A DNA stretch of 58,000 nt. Source: Adiantum capillus-veneris. Its lineage: Eukaryota; Streptophyta; Polypodiopsida; Polypodiales; Pteridaceae. A program made the translations under genes and the position numbers. The DNA is taken from the NCBI GenBank assembly GCA_014529385.2, contig CM043967.1:131069182-131127181 (forward strand), given 5' to 3'. Shown one piece after another: positions 11,113-20,512 of this stretch (the first letter of the stretch is position 1; every line of letters starts with the position of its first letter). The notes under the pieces are model-generated. The model was not told where the DNA came from. It was given only the letters and a program-made list of their open reading frames with translations, and searched no databases.

Positions 11113-12042
11113 GGGTTGGTGCCTCTTCTCACTAATGTGCCTCCTAGAGGTATTCTTTGTGTTTTCTAGTGTGTATTGGATGTAGGACTTTGAACTTCAT
11201 GGAGTCTTTCTCTTGTTCACTCTTCGAATCAAGCGTGATCATCAACACAAATAGATGTTTCTTGTCATTTAGCATTGCCCCTTGTATTTTTTGCAATCCA
11301 TGTTTGTCTGCTTTGATTGTGATTGGTAGCAAAATATTCCACACATTTGCCTAGATTAAACTTTAGATTCTATATAATTTTTTGTCATAATCCCTTGTCT
11401 AGGTTTCAGAATCAAGCAGTCTGACTAAGCTAGTTTGACCAAGTTAGGAGTTAGAGATTTTCTCTTAATACCATGGGGAATGCCATCCTAATAATCAATG
11501 GTTACTTTAGGTTCTTGATCCAATTTAGGCAGCATTGTGTGCAATGTACTAGGGCTTTCTAGTGGGCTTAGTCCCTATTGACCTTTAGCTTAAGTATTGT
11601 AAAGAGATTTTACTAGTGTGATGAGCCTGGGGAGGGTAACAGTGTTATATGACCCCCAAAAGTTACAAAATTAAAATGTTAAAAATGAACAAACAAAAAA
11701 ATCAAAGTGCCACAATGTAAAATCTTAAGCTGGAAGAGAAATCTTAGCTTGATTTGGTACTTCACTCACATGTATCGCCTATGGTACTAGAGCCCTAGAG
11801 GTTCCCAGTGTGGGCGCTTTTCCTTGAAAAGCAAAAAACCCAATGCATACAAAATAAGCACACACATCAAAATTGAATCACTGTGAAAAGACTTTGGGGA
11901 TCAAAGAAAAGGAAATAAGTCAGGCGATGTTTTCATGAGCAATTCCTTTTATCGTAGCTTAACTACAAGGTCTTCTAGGTATAGCCTCTAGTCAGCCCTC
12001 GGACATGAAATACTTGGCTCTTGCGATTAAACAACTTAATTG
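11113..12042. other. No gene recognised
   Basis: AT-rich sequence with no motif, tRNA or LTR signature that I can support. It may be the rest of the element E LTR or older flank. Element B inserted at its right edge. Confidence 0.4.
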
Positions 12043-12047
12043 ACCAA
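12043..12047. other. Target-site duplication of element B (left)
   Basis: ACCAA immediately left of the LTR. It is identical to 23622-23626 on the right, which proves the two LTRs belong to one insertion. Confidence 0.92.
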
Positions 12048-12992
12048 TGTTGGACGGGAGCGACTCACACACCCATCAAGTGCATGCAAACACTACCTAG
12101 ATCAACATAATGTCAATCGAGGACACAAATGACATGATAGGCACACGGAGGAAATCTCTTGAGCTTGTCAGGCTGAGATCATCCTACACATACAACACTC
12201 TGGAAGGCCAACTAAACCACAATCAAGAACCTCACTGCTCTCAACTACACCACCTAGCCACATACACACATACGGAAGGTAACTCACCTAATCATGCCAG
12301 ATTCGTACGAAACTTAAGGAACACCATCCCCTAGCTAGGATACACCTGTCCCTAAGATTCTACACTCAAAACCCTTATGCGAAAAATGCGTAGGATGACA
12401 AAGCTGAATTTTGAAAGTGCCAGAAACTGAAATTTATGAGTACCTATGCGTAGCTTATGTCGCCACGATTCTATAGACTACTAGCATGCAGAAAATAGGC
12501 ATCATTTGATACACTTACGGCCACAAATAGCTCGTAGATGCGTCGGCGTGTGCGCTTCTTCTCGGGTGGAATGCTTGGCGTTGTCACGTAGCTCTCCTCG
12601 AGCCTACAACAATGGTGCAGTCGGATCTCCAATGTGTTGAGCGAGCCGGGCGTAGCGAGAGGATGAAGCTCATGCTCACTCTCTTTCTCTCTCACTCACA
12701 GTAGACAGCAGCGCTATGTTTTGATTATGATTAAAAGTCTTCTTTACAAAATGACCTAGGTACCTTATATACTAAGGCTACCTTAGGTTTAACCAAAAAT
12801 GGGGTTGAAAGGGTCAAATGGTTTTGTATTTACAATCTGGAAGTGCCATTGCACCCCGGCTTCTGAAACTAGAATAACTACTCATTACAAATGACGTTTA
12901 TAGCCATAATCCGCAGCATTTCATAACTCGCAAAAGATAAGACTTTGGTACGAAACTTGAGTTATGTTGTGTTGTTGACCCAGCAGTCAACA
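12048..12992 (-). repeat. Element B 3' LTR
   Basis: 945 bp, aligned end to end with the 5' LTR at 22679-23621. Terminal inverted repeats are TGTTG/CAACA. A TATA box lies at 12764-12771 on the minus strand. Short open frames on both strands (12110-12334 and 12471-12695) also occur in the other LTR and are not taken as genes. Confidence 0.93.
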
Positions 12993-13004
12993 TTCCCCCC
13001 TTCT
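12993..13004 (-). promoter_or_regulatory. Element B polypurine tract
   Basis: AGAAGGGGGGAA on the minus strand directly abuts the 3' LTR start TGTTGAC. It is the plus-strand primer site. Confidence 0.88.
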
Positions 13005-13075
13005 GCGTTCATGTCGTCCCCGACATGACCTGATTGTCGATGGCGATGTGGTCTTTGCTGTCGTTTTGTTGTTGG

Positions 13076-13600
13076 AAAGAAAGTATAGACTATAGCCTTT
13101 GTAGTAGCTTGTCTTGTTCGTCCAATCCGATGTACATAGTCTTCACATGATTCAGGAAAATCATAATTGATGACGAACTTTATGTCTTTCACATCCACGC
13201 TCCGAGCTGCAGCATCTGTTTTTGTCATTATAGGTCTACTGCCAGATCTAAATTCAAAAAGAACCCAATGTCGTTTAACTTGACTCTTATCATCATGGAT
13301 AGAGAAAGCTCCATCCATCACTTGCTCCAGCAAATCTATCAATTCAGAGTTTTTGGGATTCTCAGAAACAACTTCTACAATCTGTAGAATTGAGTGACTG
13401 GCTTTCTGATCTTGTAAGCCAATGACAACTTTGTAAGGATTTTGTAGAAATTGTATGGCTAAACCCGTAACTTCTTTAGGCCAAGTTGCCCTCCAATGCA
13501 AAGTATGTCTTTTAGGCCGAATCCAGGACTTTATTATTCTAATTTGAGGTTCAAAACCCTACCGAACATTAGATGCGCATTATCAAGGACAAGCTTTTGA
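13076..13600 (-). pseudogene. Captured DEAD-box RNA helicase fragment
   Basis: A fragment of a host gene for an ATP-dependent RNA helicase of the p68/DDX5 (plant RH20/RH30-like) type lies in sense orientation inside element B. Readable blocks begin with a decayed motif II (VLDNAH, expected VLDEAD) near 13575. EPQIR-like sequence and RATWPKEVTGLAIQFLQNPY (motif III region) follow, then EVVSENPK, TDAAARSVDVKDIKFVINYD (motif V) and DYVHRIGRTR (motif VI, final Arg displaced). Between VMDG and SIHDDKSQ about 33 residues of the normal protein, including the motif IV region, are missing. The family protein has MDG at both edges of that segment, so a deletion between short repeats is a simple explanation. 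No introns are seen, which suits capture from an mRNA. The frame then runs through retroelement sequence into the polypurine tract. Confidence 0.85.
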
Positions 13601-15140
13601 GATCCTCTGATTACCCTTATGTCTGCTCTTTGTCATTGGGGACTTCTTTGTTCCTATGCAATCATGTTGTTAGTGTTGTTTGCATCCGTGTCAGTGTAGG
13701 CCATTCTTCGACTCGCCATTGAGGAAAAGTATGCTATTATCTGAAATTGGTGCTCTAATTCATTTGTCAATTGATTTGAGTAGCATTTCCTTATTGTTGA
13801 TGTAGAAGGAATATGTACAAGAGGATGGGGATAGGTGTCTTTAGATTAGGGTCTAAAACCTGGATGACCAAAGGAAAAAAACCCGATGGGAAAAAAACGC
13901 CTTTGGTATATGCTCTTATTGGAGTTGAGCAGTTGAACATGAAGTACATGTTCATGAAAGATGAGTGCTTGGGTGAAACACGGAAAGAGTGCCTGATGCA
14001 AGTGCCAATTATGGGACACTCTATATGCATATGAGAAATTTGTCAACAAAAGCATGCAATGTGAAAGAAGGAGATGATGGGTGTTTCGAGGAATAAATGT
14101 AGCACATGTGACATCAAAAGATTTCTCAATAGCTTCCACCTTTCCAAGAAGGGTTTTCGATGTAGAAGTTTCTCCACTTGTATCTCACTGTGCTCAGTAC
14201 GTGAGTGTCTTTTGGACCTTCTCCTTCACTTCACCAAACTTAAGTACTTAGACTTAGACTCTTTTGCTCACCTATACCAGCATGAGCGACACAACGTAAA
14301 TATGCTCAACTCTTCCAGCTTGAGCAGTACCTAGAATAGCTAAGACGCTTAGACCACAGAGAATATTACTTGAAGCTTTGGGACTAACACCTCACTCCTT
14401 TTGTGGCTTAGCTACTCGACTCTGACTTTTATGACTTGTCGGTTGCCTGTTGACACTGCTTTGTGACAAGTTCTTCGGCTGTTGTAGTGGCTGCTGAGAC
14501 ATACTTCGTGAAGTTTCATCGTTTCCCTGTACCTTCTTCTCTTTGTAGTGCTCAGGCCTCTCGTCAGTCTTTTCTTCATGTGGATTATGAATTTTTTAAT
14601 TTTTTCTTAATAATAAACAAAGAAAATTTAAAAAAAACTCAACAAAAGAAAAATCATTCAAATAGAAATCTAAATGCTATGTACACTATACACAAGTCCC
14701 TAGGGCTCATATATGGATTTTGTCCCCATACTCCTCTGTAACATTACTATGAGGGCATATACTCTAAATTTCGTCAAAAAATTATCACAATAAAATGCAA
14801 AAATTCAATGCATCTCACAAAACATTGCCCTCTAATAGTCATAATGTTAGGTCCGCATTCAGAATGCCTCCCCCCTTCCTATTTGGAGTCATCCTTTACG
14901 ACAGGGTATCGCAAAGGGTATGTGTTGTGCTTGGGCAATTAAAATTTGTGCCTATGCAGGCCTTGTAATGTAGCCCTATTATGCATACACAGTCAATGCA
15001 TGGAAAAGATTTACGTTGTGCAAGATGTGGGTATAAGAAATTTGCTTATTGGCATTTGTTGGCGAGGCTTCCTATTCTAAGCAATGTAATGATCTTTGAA
15101 GCTCCTGTATCGTTGCTTGATTGAAGCGACTTGCTCTCTT
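13601..15140. other. Element B: non-coding stretch between helicase fragment and W-x-P-K module
   Basis: No protein family is recognised on either strand. At 14867-14880 the minus strand reads AGGAAGGGGGGAGG, a second polypurine run very like the real tract at 12993-13004. The frame around 13813-14034 (+) is antisense to the element and has no motif. The rest is AT-rich. Confidence 0.45.
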
Positions 15141-16211
15141 CTAACTGTACTGTAATCGTAGGAAGAATTGTAAGAATTCAAGCGGCGATGCACTAACAGC
15201 AGTTTTGTTGTTCTTCTTTGGGACCCATTTCTTTGCGTTTATTGACTGTTTTGTTGTTGGCTCTCGTTTGGGAACCCATACTTGCCCGTGTTTCATTTGT
15301 GTTTGAAGAGACTTCTTTGGGATCCACCTTTTTGTTGTGTGAGTGAACAGTGGTCTTTTCTTCAACCCTTGTACGCTTGGTTGGGGATGGGATTCAGGCT
15401 TTGAAAGTTGATACTGTGGTTGTTTTGGAATTCAAATGAATTCCTAACTTTTTTGTGCTTGAATCAACTTCTTTGGAGCCCAAACCTGAGTTGTGAAAGC
15501 TTGCGACTTTGTGATATTCTTACCCGTTCGTGCACGCTTTCTTTGTTTTTGTTTTGGTGTTGGATCTTGTGATTTGTCATTAGAGATCTTTGTCTTCTTG
15601 ATCCATATCTGTTTTTGGCTGATCTGGCTTTTTAGTATCCAGATTTGTCGAGCTTTTTGGCTTTGACTTGTTGTCCTGTTCTTTTGACCTGTCATGGTTG
15701 TTGCTGAAGGGGTTGGTGATAGTGATGGCCTGAGTTGATGATAGGGGATGTCATAAGATTCATCACTATCGCTACTATCCTCAGCGAGGTTGACTTCTTG
15801 TACTTTCCCTTGATTTTTTGGCTGGTAGTGAAAAGTTACTGTCTGTTTGCTCGTGGGTGGTAGTTTCTTGGAGGAATTTTCTAGCCCATTGATTAGAGCA
15901 TTGTTAGCTCGTTGCTCTGGTCGTATTCCTCCTAGCTGAGTCTTTGTATCCTTATTAGGAGCCATGTATGAGGATGCTTGTGGTGGCTGTGTCTTCACCA
16001 AGGACTTTGGAATCCACTTTTGATGCACTTTATTCGTGTAGCAATGACATTGATTCCCGTGTCGTTGATCTTCTGGAAGCTCCAAGTGTTCTACAGAGTC
16101 ATAGAACTCGTCCTTTTGTTCATCTTTTGATTCTCCACATTTCTTTGTTTGCTCCTTATTTCGAGAGCTTGTTGATGTCTGGATCTCTTCGTTTTCCTGG
16201 AGTACACTCAC
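15141..16211 (-). CDS. Element B: C-terminal W-x-P-K repeat module
   Basis: Two open stretches in the same frame (16211-15444 and 15365-15141) follow the protease. The frame enters from upstream (TTKFCDENGYDVVPYFAV), so the first Met is not a true start. The product is basic and Gln/Lys/Ser-rich, with an acidic patch (AEDSSDSDESYD) near residue 150. It contains seven related motifs: KWIPKS, IWILKS, IWIKKT, VWAPKK, RWIPKK, VWVPKR and KWVPKK. Spacing is irregular (roughly 10-125 residues). The same module ends element E. No catalytic residues are seen. A nucleic-acid- or protein-binding role is conceivable from the basic/aromatic composition but is only a guess. The module occupies the place where RT would normally follow the protease. 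Confidence 0.6.
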
Positions 16212-18208
16212 TGCAAAATAAGGAACGACATCATAGCCATTTTCATCACAAAACTTTGTTGTGGGAGGTGCACACGTCTAGAGTAGCCAAAATGTGTTCC
16301 CATCCAAAAGGCTCTAACCCTTCTTCAGGAAATGGTTCTGGGATATAGTCCTTATCCTCTATAACCCGCTCTAGGATACATTCCTCACGCTTCGAGCTAC
16401 CACATTGTGAAGCTCCACACATCCACAGCTCTTTAGGCTTACCTAACCAAGCTGGAGGTTCTGATCCTGCTACCTGTGGCGGAATCAAACTCCTCAAACG
16501 GTGTTCTCCTCACATCCCTATAGCTATGGTCCCTCAAGTTTATCTTTGTTATGGTTTCCATATGTCTCAGGTATATATGGTCATAACCCCAATCTTGGAC
16601 CATTTTCAATTTTCGCATGAATGGTCTTCCCAGAATGATGTCATAGTTGTTCTTCTTGCCAAAGTCCACAACAGCAAAAGTGTGTTCATATTCAATGCCA
16701 CAAGAAGTAACAAGTACTTTTTCTAGCAATCCTAGGGGCTTTTCCTTGTGTCCGTCTGCAAGCTGCAGGGTCATTCGTGTGGATATCAAGGCAGTTTTTT
16801 CCCATTTTTTCCAAACCTCTTTGGTTGCAATGGCCACACTAGCTCCACTGTCAAGGATTGCCATGGTTTTTACACCATTGAATTCCACAGGAAGGGTGGT
16901 GTTTCCATCTTCTCCCTCGTAATACTCGCCTACCTTGTTTAATGGCACTGGCCTAGTATTTAGTTGAGGCATTTCAAGCTCTTTGATGCCTTCCTCGATT
17001 TGAGTCATTGGGGTTTTTACACCAAATTTCTCTAGACATTTACCCACATTAGCCCACATGTTTGGTCTTATTCTGAGCAACTCGGCTAACATTATTGTAC
17101 AGGTGACTGGGGTAGATAGAATATCTACTAGCCCCTTTGAATCGATGGCCTTGTTGGGAGACAGTCTCAGTGATGGGACTGCAACCACATCTGACTTGGT
17201 CTCGTACTCTCCCATGTAGCACGGTAGTGTTCTAAGTGAATGGGGTTGACTATCCATAGATTGTACAGATCCTTTGTCGCCCCAATATGATCGCACGTCT
17301 AGATTCATTTGAGATGCAGTCTCAAATTCATCTATTGGTGGTAGAAACACTCCTCGTTCATCACCAGTCTTGTCTACTAGTCTTCTTAGGTCATCGGCTT
17401 CATTGGCCTCTCTGACTTGTTTCCACAATTCGTCAAGACCATCTATCTCTTTACAATCCTCAGGTATAGCTTGGTGAAATCCCTCGGAAGAGTTATCCGT
17501 GGTATTCAGTACTATCCTTGGTTCTAATGCTGGGTCTTTGAGGTTTGGTCTGTGCTCATGACTAGAGTCTGGCTCTTTTAGTTCCTGGTTTTGTGGGATT
17601 ACTTGTGTAGGCATGACACGGATCACATCCTCAGGTTTTGCAACTGGTGGTTCTAGTAAAGCTTGGACTGTTTGAATCATTTTCTTGCACATTTCAAACC
17701 TTTGCTTTTCTAGTTCCGCATAGGGATATGTCATCCACCTGTGTTCTTGGGTTTGGTTGTTTTTGAGCCTCACATCATAGGTTTTCAAGAGGGCATCTAA
17801 TGTCTCATTAACCTTGTCTGCCAACACAGATCCTCCTGAACTAGCACTTCTCGGTTTCTCATCCGTGGATGGTTCTTCTAGAGGTTTAACCATCTGTGTA
17901 AGAGAAGGTGCCTCCTTTTCTTCATGTTGTTTTATCTTCTCCTCAACTTTGGTAAGCTTCTCAGCTAGGGATTTTTGCTCTCGTTCCCTGCGTGCTTTCA
18001 TCCTAGTCTTTCTAGCTTTCCAACTATTTCGTTTGCTCTTGGTTTTCTGACTAGGTGCATCTCTCTTTGGTCCATCATCTGTCTTTGGACTCGTGTCACT
18101 TTCCATGTTCTTTGTCTCTGGATTCTCATCAGCTTTCTTTTGGGCTTGTGCTCTCGTAACCACTTGAACTGGTACGACATTTTTATTTTCTGAGCTACTA
18201 GGTAGCAA
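16212..18208 (-). pseudogene. Element B: linker and aspartic protease
   Basis: This is retroelement protease with a long N-terminal extension. A Lys/Glu-rich coiled-coil-like stretch (about 18120-17900) is followed by SYWGDKGSVQSMDSQPHSLR and LSTPVTCTIMLAELLRIRP. NKVGEYYEGEDG comes next, then the active site AILDSGASVAIATK (about 16870) and flap NNYDIILGRPFMRKLKMVQD. Catalytic Asp, Ser and Gly are intact. Element C (51.5-52.7 kb) carries a co-linear, clearly homologous copy. Single-base frame changes at about 16440-16490 and 16250 separate the protease from LGKPKELWMC...EECILERVIEDKDYIPEPF and from the downstream module. The initial frame overlaps the zinc-knuckle frame by about 10 bp in another phase. 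Confidence 0.85.
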
Positions 18209-18715
18209 TCCCTAATACATTTTTTGTGCTTTTCCTGATTTGGTTTGGGTTTTTCGGGCAATCGGGGATCAAGTGAGTGATGCCACACTCAAGACAATAG
18301 GCATTTACTTCAGTGATCTCCGTATGAGGACATTGCTTGACCAAGTGGTTGTCACGACTTTTGTGACAATCTGTCTCTGGTTGAGGAGATTCTTTTAGCA
18401 TTTCCTCTTGGCTATAAGCAAGCTTTGACTTAGATAAGCCGCTATTTGCAATGAATTGCAATTTCCTTTCGTCCATTTCATACCTTCTTTCTTTCGACTG
18501 AAACCTAGGAGGTGGAGGTTGTACCGGCCTCACCACTCCATGTGTTTCTCTCACATTTTGTTGCTCCGAAGGGTAGTACTCACTTTGGTTGCTATACCAC
18601 ATTGTAGCTGGTACTGGCATTGGTTTATTTGATGCTTCCATCATTGGCATGTATCTCATGTCTACCGGCATTCTAGCACCTGGCAGCGGAGGTTGTTGTC
18701 CTAAGAAAGCTGTGG
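18198..18715 (-). pseudogene. Element B: Gag nucleocapsid with paired zinc knuckles
   Basis: This is the RNA-binding C-terminal part of Gag. Pro-rich sequence (LGQQPPLPGARMP, near 18700) leads to two knuckles. The first, CHKSRDNHLVKQC, has its second Cys replaced by Ser. The second, CLECGITHLIPDC, is intact with CX2CX3HX4C spacing. CPKNPNQIRKS follows. Element C has the same order and nearly the same words. One frame change near 18705 separates this from the capsid frame, and another at about 18200 separates it from the protease frame. The genome-packaging function is family knowledge. Confidence 0.82.
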
Positions 18716-19417
18716 CCTTAAAACTCCTGTTGGTCTTGGCACATTCCGCGTAATGTATCTAGGTGGAGTAGGTGCTTCTGGAATAGGTTGTATATACCTC
18801 TCCCTAGCATTTTCCATGCTATAATAGCACTCTTCCTCCGTATGGTTCGTCCATTTCCTCTCAGTTTCACACCACTTCGGCTCTCCCGAATCAGACCTTA
18901 CAAGAGGAATCAACCTCTTAACCAAGTCGTCGATAAGCTTTTCTTGATCAATAGGTGCCGTTGGCTTGGCAATGGACTCACTTATCTGTGAAACACTGTG
19001 CTGAGAGGATGTGTCATCTCCTTGACTCTTTAAGTCCTTTTCTTTGTATGCCTCACAGTTATCCACTAGATAAAGAGCCTCTTTGATCAACTCATTTAGC
19101 GTCATCCTCCTTATCATATGCAGATTCTTCTGAAGGCCCTCTCCTCTCATTCCCTGGATAAAGATCAGCATTAGTCGTGCTTGCGTAGTTAATTCCGCTC
19201 TCGGACAGAGCTTAACATATCTCTTGAGCCGTAATGATGCTTTGCGTACTGATTCATTCTCTTTCTGTTTGAATCTATGGATTTGCGAGACCGTGTTGTG
19301 AGCAATGCCTTTTGGCGAGAATTCTTCAATAAACTCCTCAAACAGCTCATCTAGGGTCTCAAAATCCCACTTTTCCACCGAATCGAACCATGTAGCTGCA
19401 TCATCTTCTAGAGTCAA
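18701..19417 (-). pseudogene. Element B: Gag capsid domain (retrotransposon gag)
   Basis: A typical plant gypsy capsid domain: TLEDDAATWFDSVEKWDFET, FEEFIEEFSPKGIAHNTVSQ, ENESVRKASLRLKRYVKLCP, MLIFIQGMRGEGLQ and LNELIKEALYLVDNCEAY. It is followed by PKWCETERKWTNHTEEECYY, a W-C-x8-H-x4-C motif also found in element C (WCTVE*KWMNHTIEEC). The frame is open for 238 codons. A frame change at the upstream edge joins it to the N-terminal frame, and the true start is therefore in the preceding frame. Confidence 0.88.
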
Positions 19418-20057
19418 TCCAAATCCCGCAAACTGTGTCGCAAAATCTGAAAGCCGTTACGTGATCTCTTCTAAAAGCCGTTACGTGATCTCTCGGATCT
19501 TTATCTCCGGAGTATTTTTTGCTTACCCATTTCTGGACTTGGGATGGTCTAACTCGTCGATTGTCTACAAGTCTAACCAGAGACTCTCCCAATCCTTCTC
19601 TCGTTATCGCTCTTGAAGGGAATCCTGGTGGATCTCTTCTTGGAATTCCTATAGGAATTCTCGTGTTTGGTGGAGGCATTTGTGGTCCTTCATTGACCAA
19701 ATATCCACCTCTTTCTAGTACAGTCTGTGGATTTGTGCTTTCTACAACTCTGTATTCTCGTCCATACTTGTCGACAACTATAGATCTCCATTGACAGTTG
19801 ACTCCGTATGTGTAGACATATAAGAGCTTGTAATCCGTTATCTCTTCTAGGTATGGATCTGAGCACCTATAAAGATTGACCTCATTGTTGTCAATGTATC
19901 TATATAGTCCTTCACTCTCATGACCAATCATCCAAACTCTCTCAACAAGATGGGTCTTTATCAATTGCAAGTTTGGAAGATCCATTGTGGGAGGATATTC
20001 CTCTATCGTCGAGATCTCCAAGCTTGTGTAAGCTGCGTTTGAATCTAGGGTAGACAT
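19401..20057 (-). pseudogene. Element B: Gag N-terminal region
   Basis: A 218-codon frame starts at the first ATG after the leader (20057) and is the most likely Gag start. It reads MSTLDSNAAYTSLEIST and later RVRPSQVQKWVSKKYSGDKD, leading into the capsid. At 19450-19497 a 24-bp in-frame tandem duplication repeats RDHVTAF, and directly after it the frame no longer matches the capsid frame (expected DFATQFAGFGLTLE). No known domain is seen in the first 150 residues. Confidence 0.7.
19450..19497. repeat. 24-bp tandem duplication in Gag
   Basis: AAAGCCGTTACGTGATCTCT occurs at 19450 and again at 19474, with a period of 24. It is absent from the corresponding part of element C as far as that can be aligned. 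Confidence 0.8.
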
Positions 20058-20512
20058 GATTTCTGGGCTTAAGAGATTTTGCTTGGTTCAAGTAGACTTA
20101 TTCCACTGTGTTCAAGTGCTTTGGTTGGGGAAAAGTCGAAACTTTGTCCAAAACCGCAACCGTTTCGTCACAATTCTCGCAAATTGTCGCTTTTTGACAC
20201 CCCCAACTTGCGGATGTATTTTGAGGCCTTAAACGACGTTTTTTTCAAAGTTGACCTAAACGGTTGCTGTTGGCATGCATTTAGTTCAAGTTTTGCTCTA
20301 AGATCTGTAGAGCCGCTCTCAGGCTACGTTTTGATATAAAAACTTTTCCAATCCGATACCGTTTGTGAAAGTTATGGCCAAAACAGTGAAATGCAGTTTA
20401 GAATGGTCAAAATGAGTCCAAATTCAATTTTGAAAAAAGATTTGGGATCTCTGTGAGACTGTGAACACTCCTGTATGGTCAAAAGTACAGTTGGACCCTA
20501 AAACTGGCCTAG
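20058..20512. other. Element B leader between array and gag start
   Basis: About 455 bp without coding motif. The last part of the leader before the first Gag ATG. It contains related A/T-rich unit remnants but no palindrome. Confidence 0.5.

Noticed and set aside
12110-12334. 74-codon frame conserved at 22739-22984
   Set aside because: It lies in both LTRs of element B, antisense to the element, and has no motif.
13813-14139. Gene on either strand near 14 kb
   Set aside because: Overlapping short frames on both strands within element B, none with a recognisable motif.
16246-16260. Programmed frameshift after protease in B and C
   Set aside because: Both copies change frame here, but the distance between conserved words differs by 7 nt and no slippery sequence is evident. 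Kept only as a point to check.
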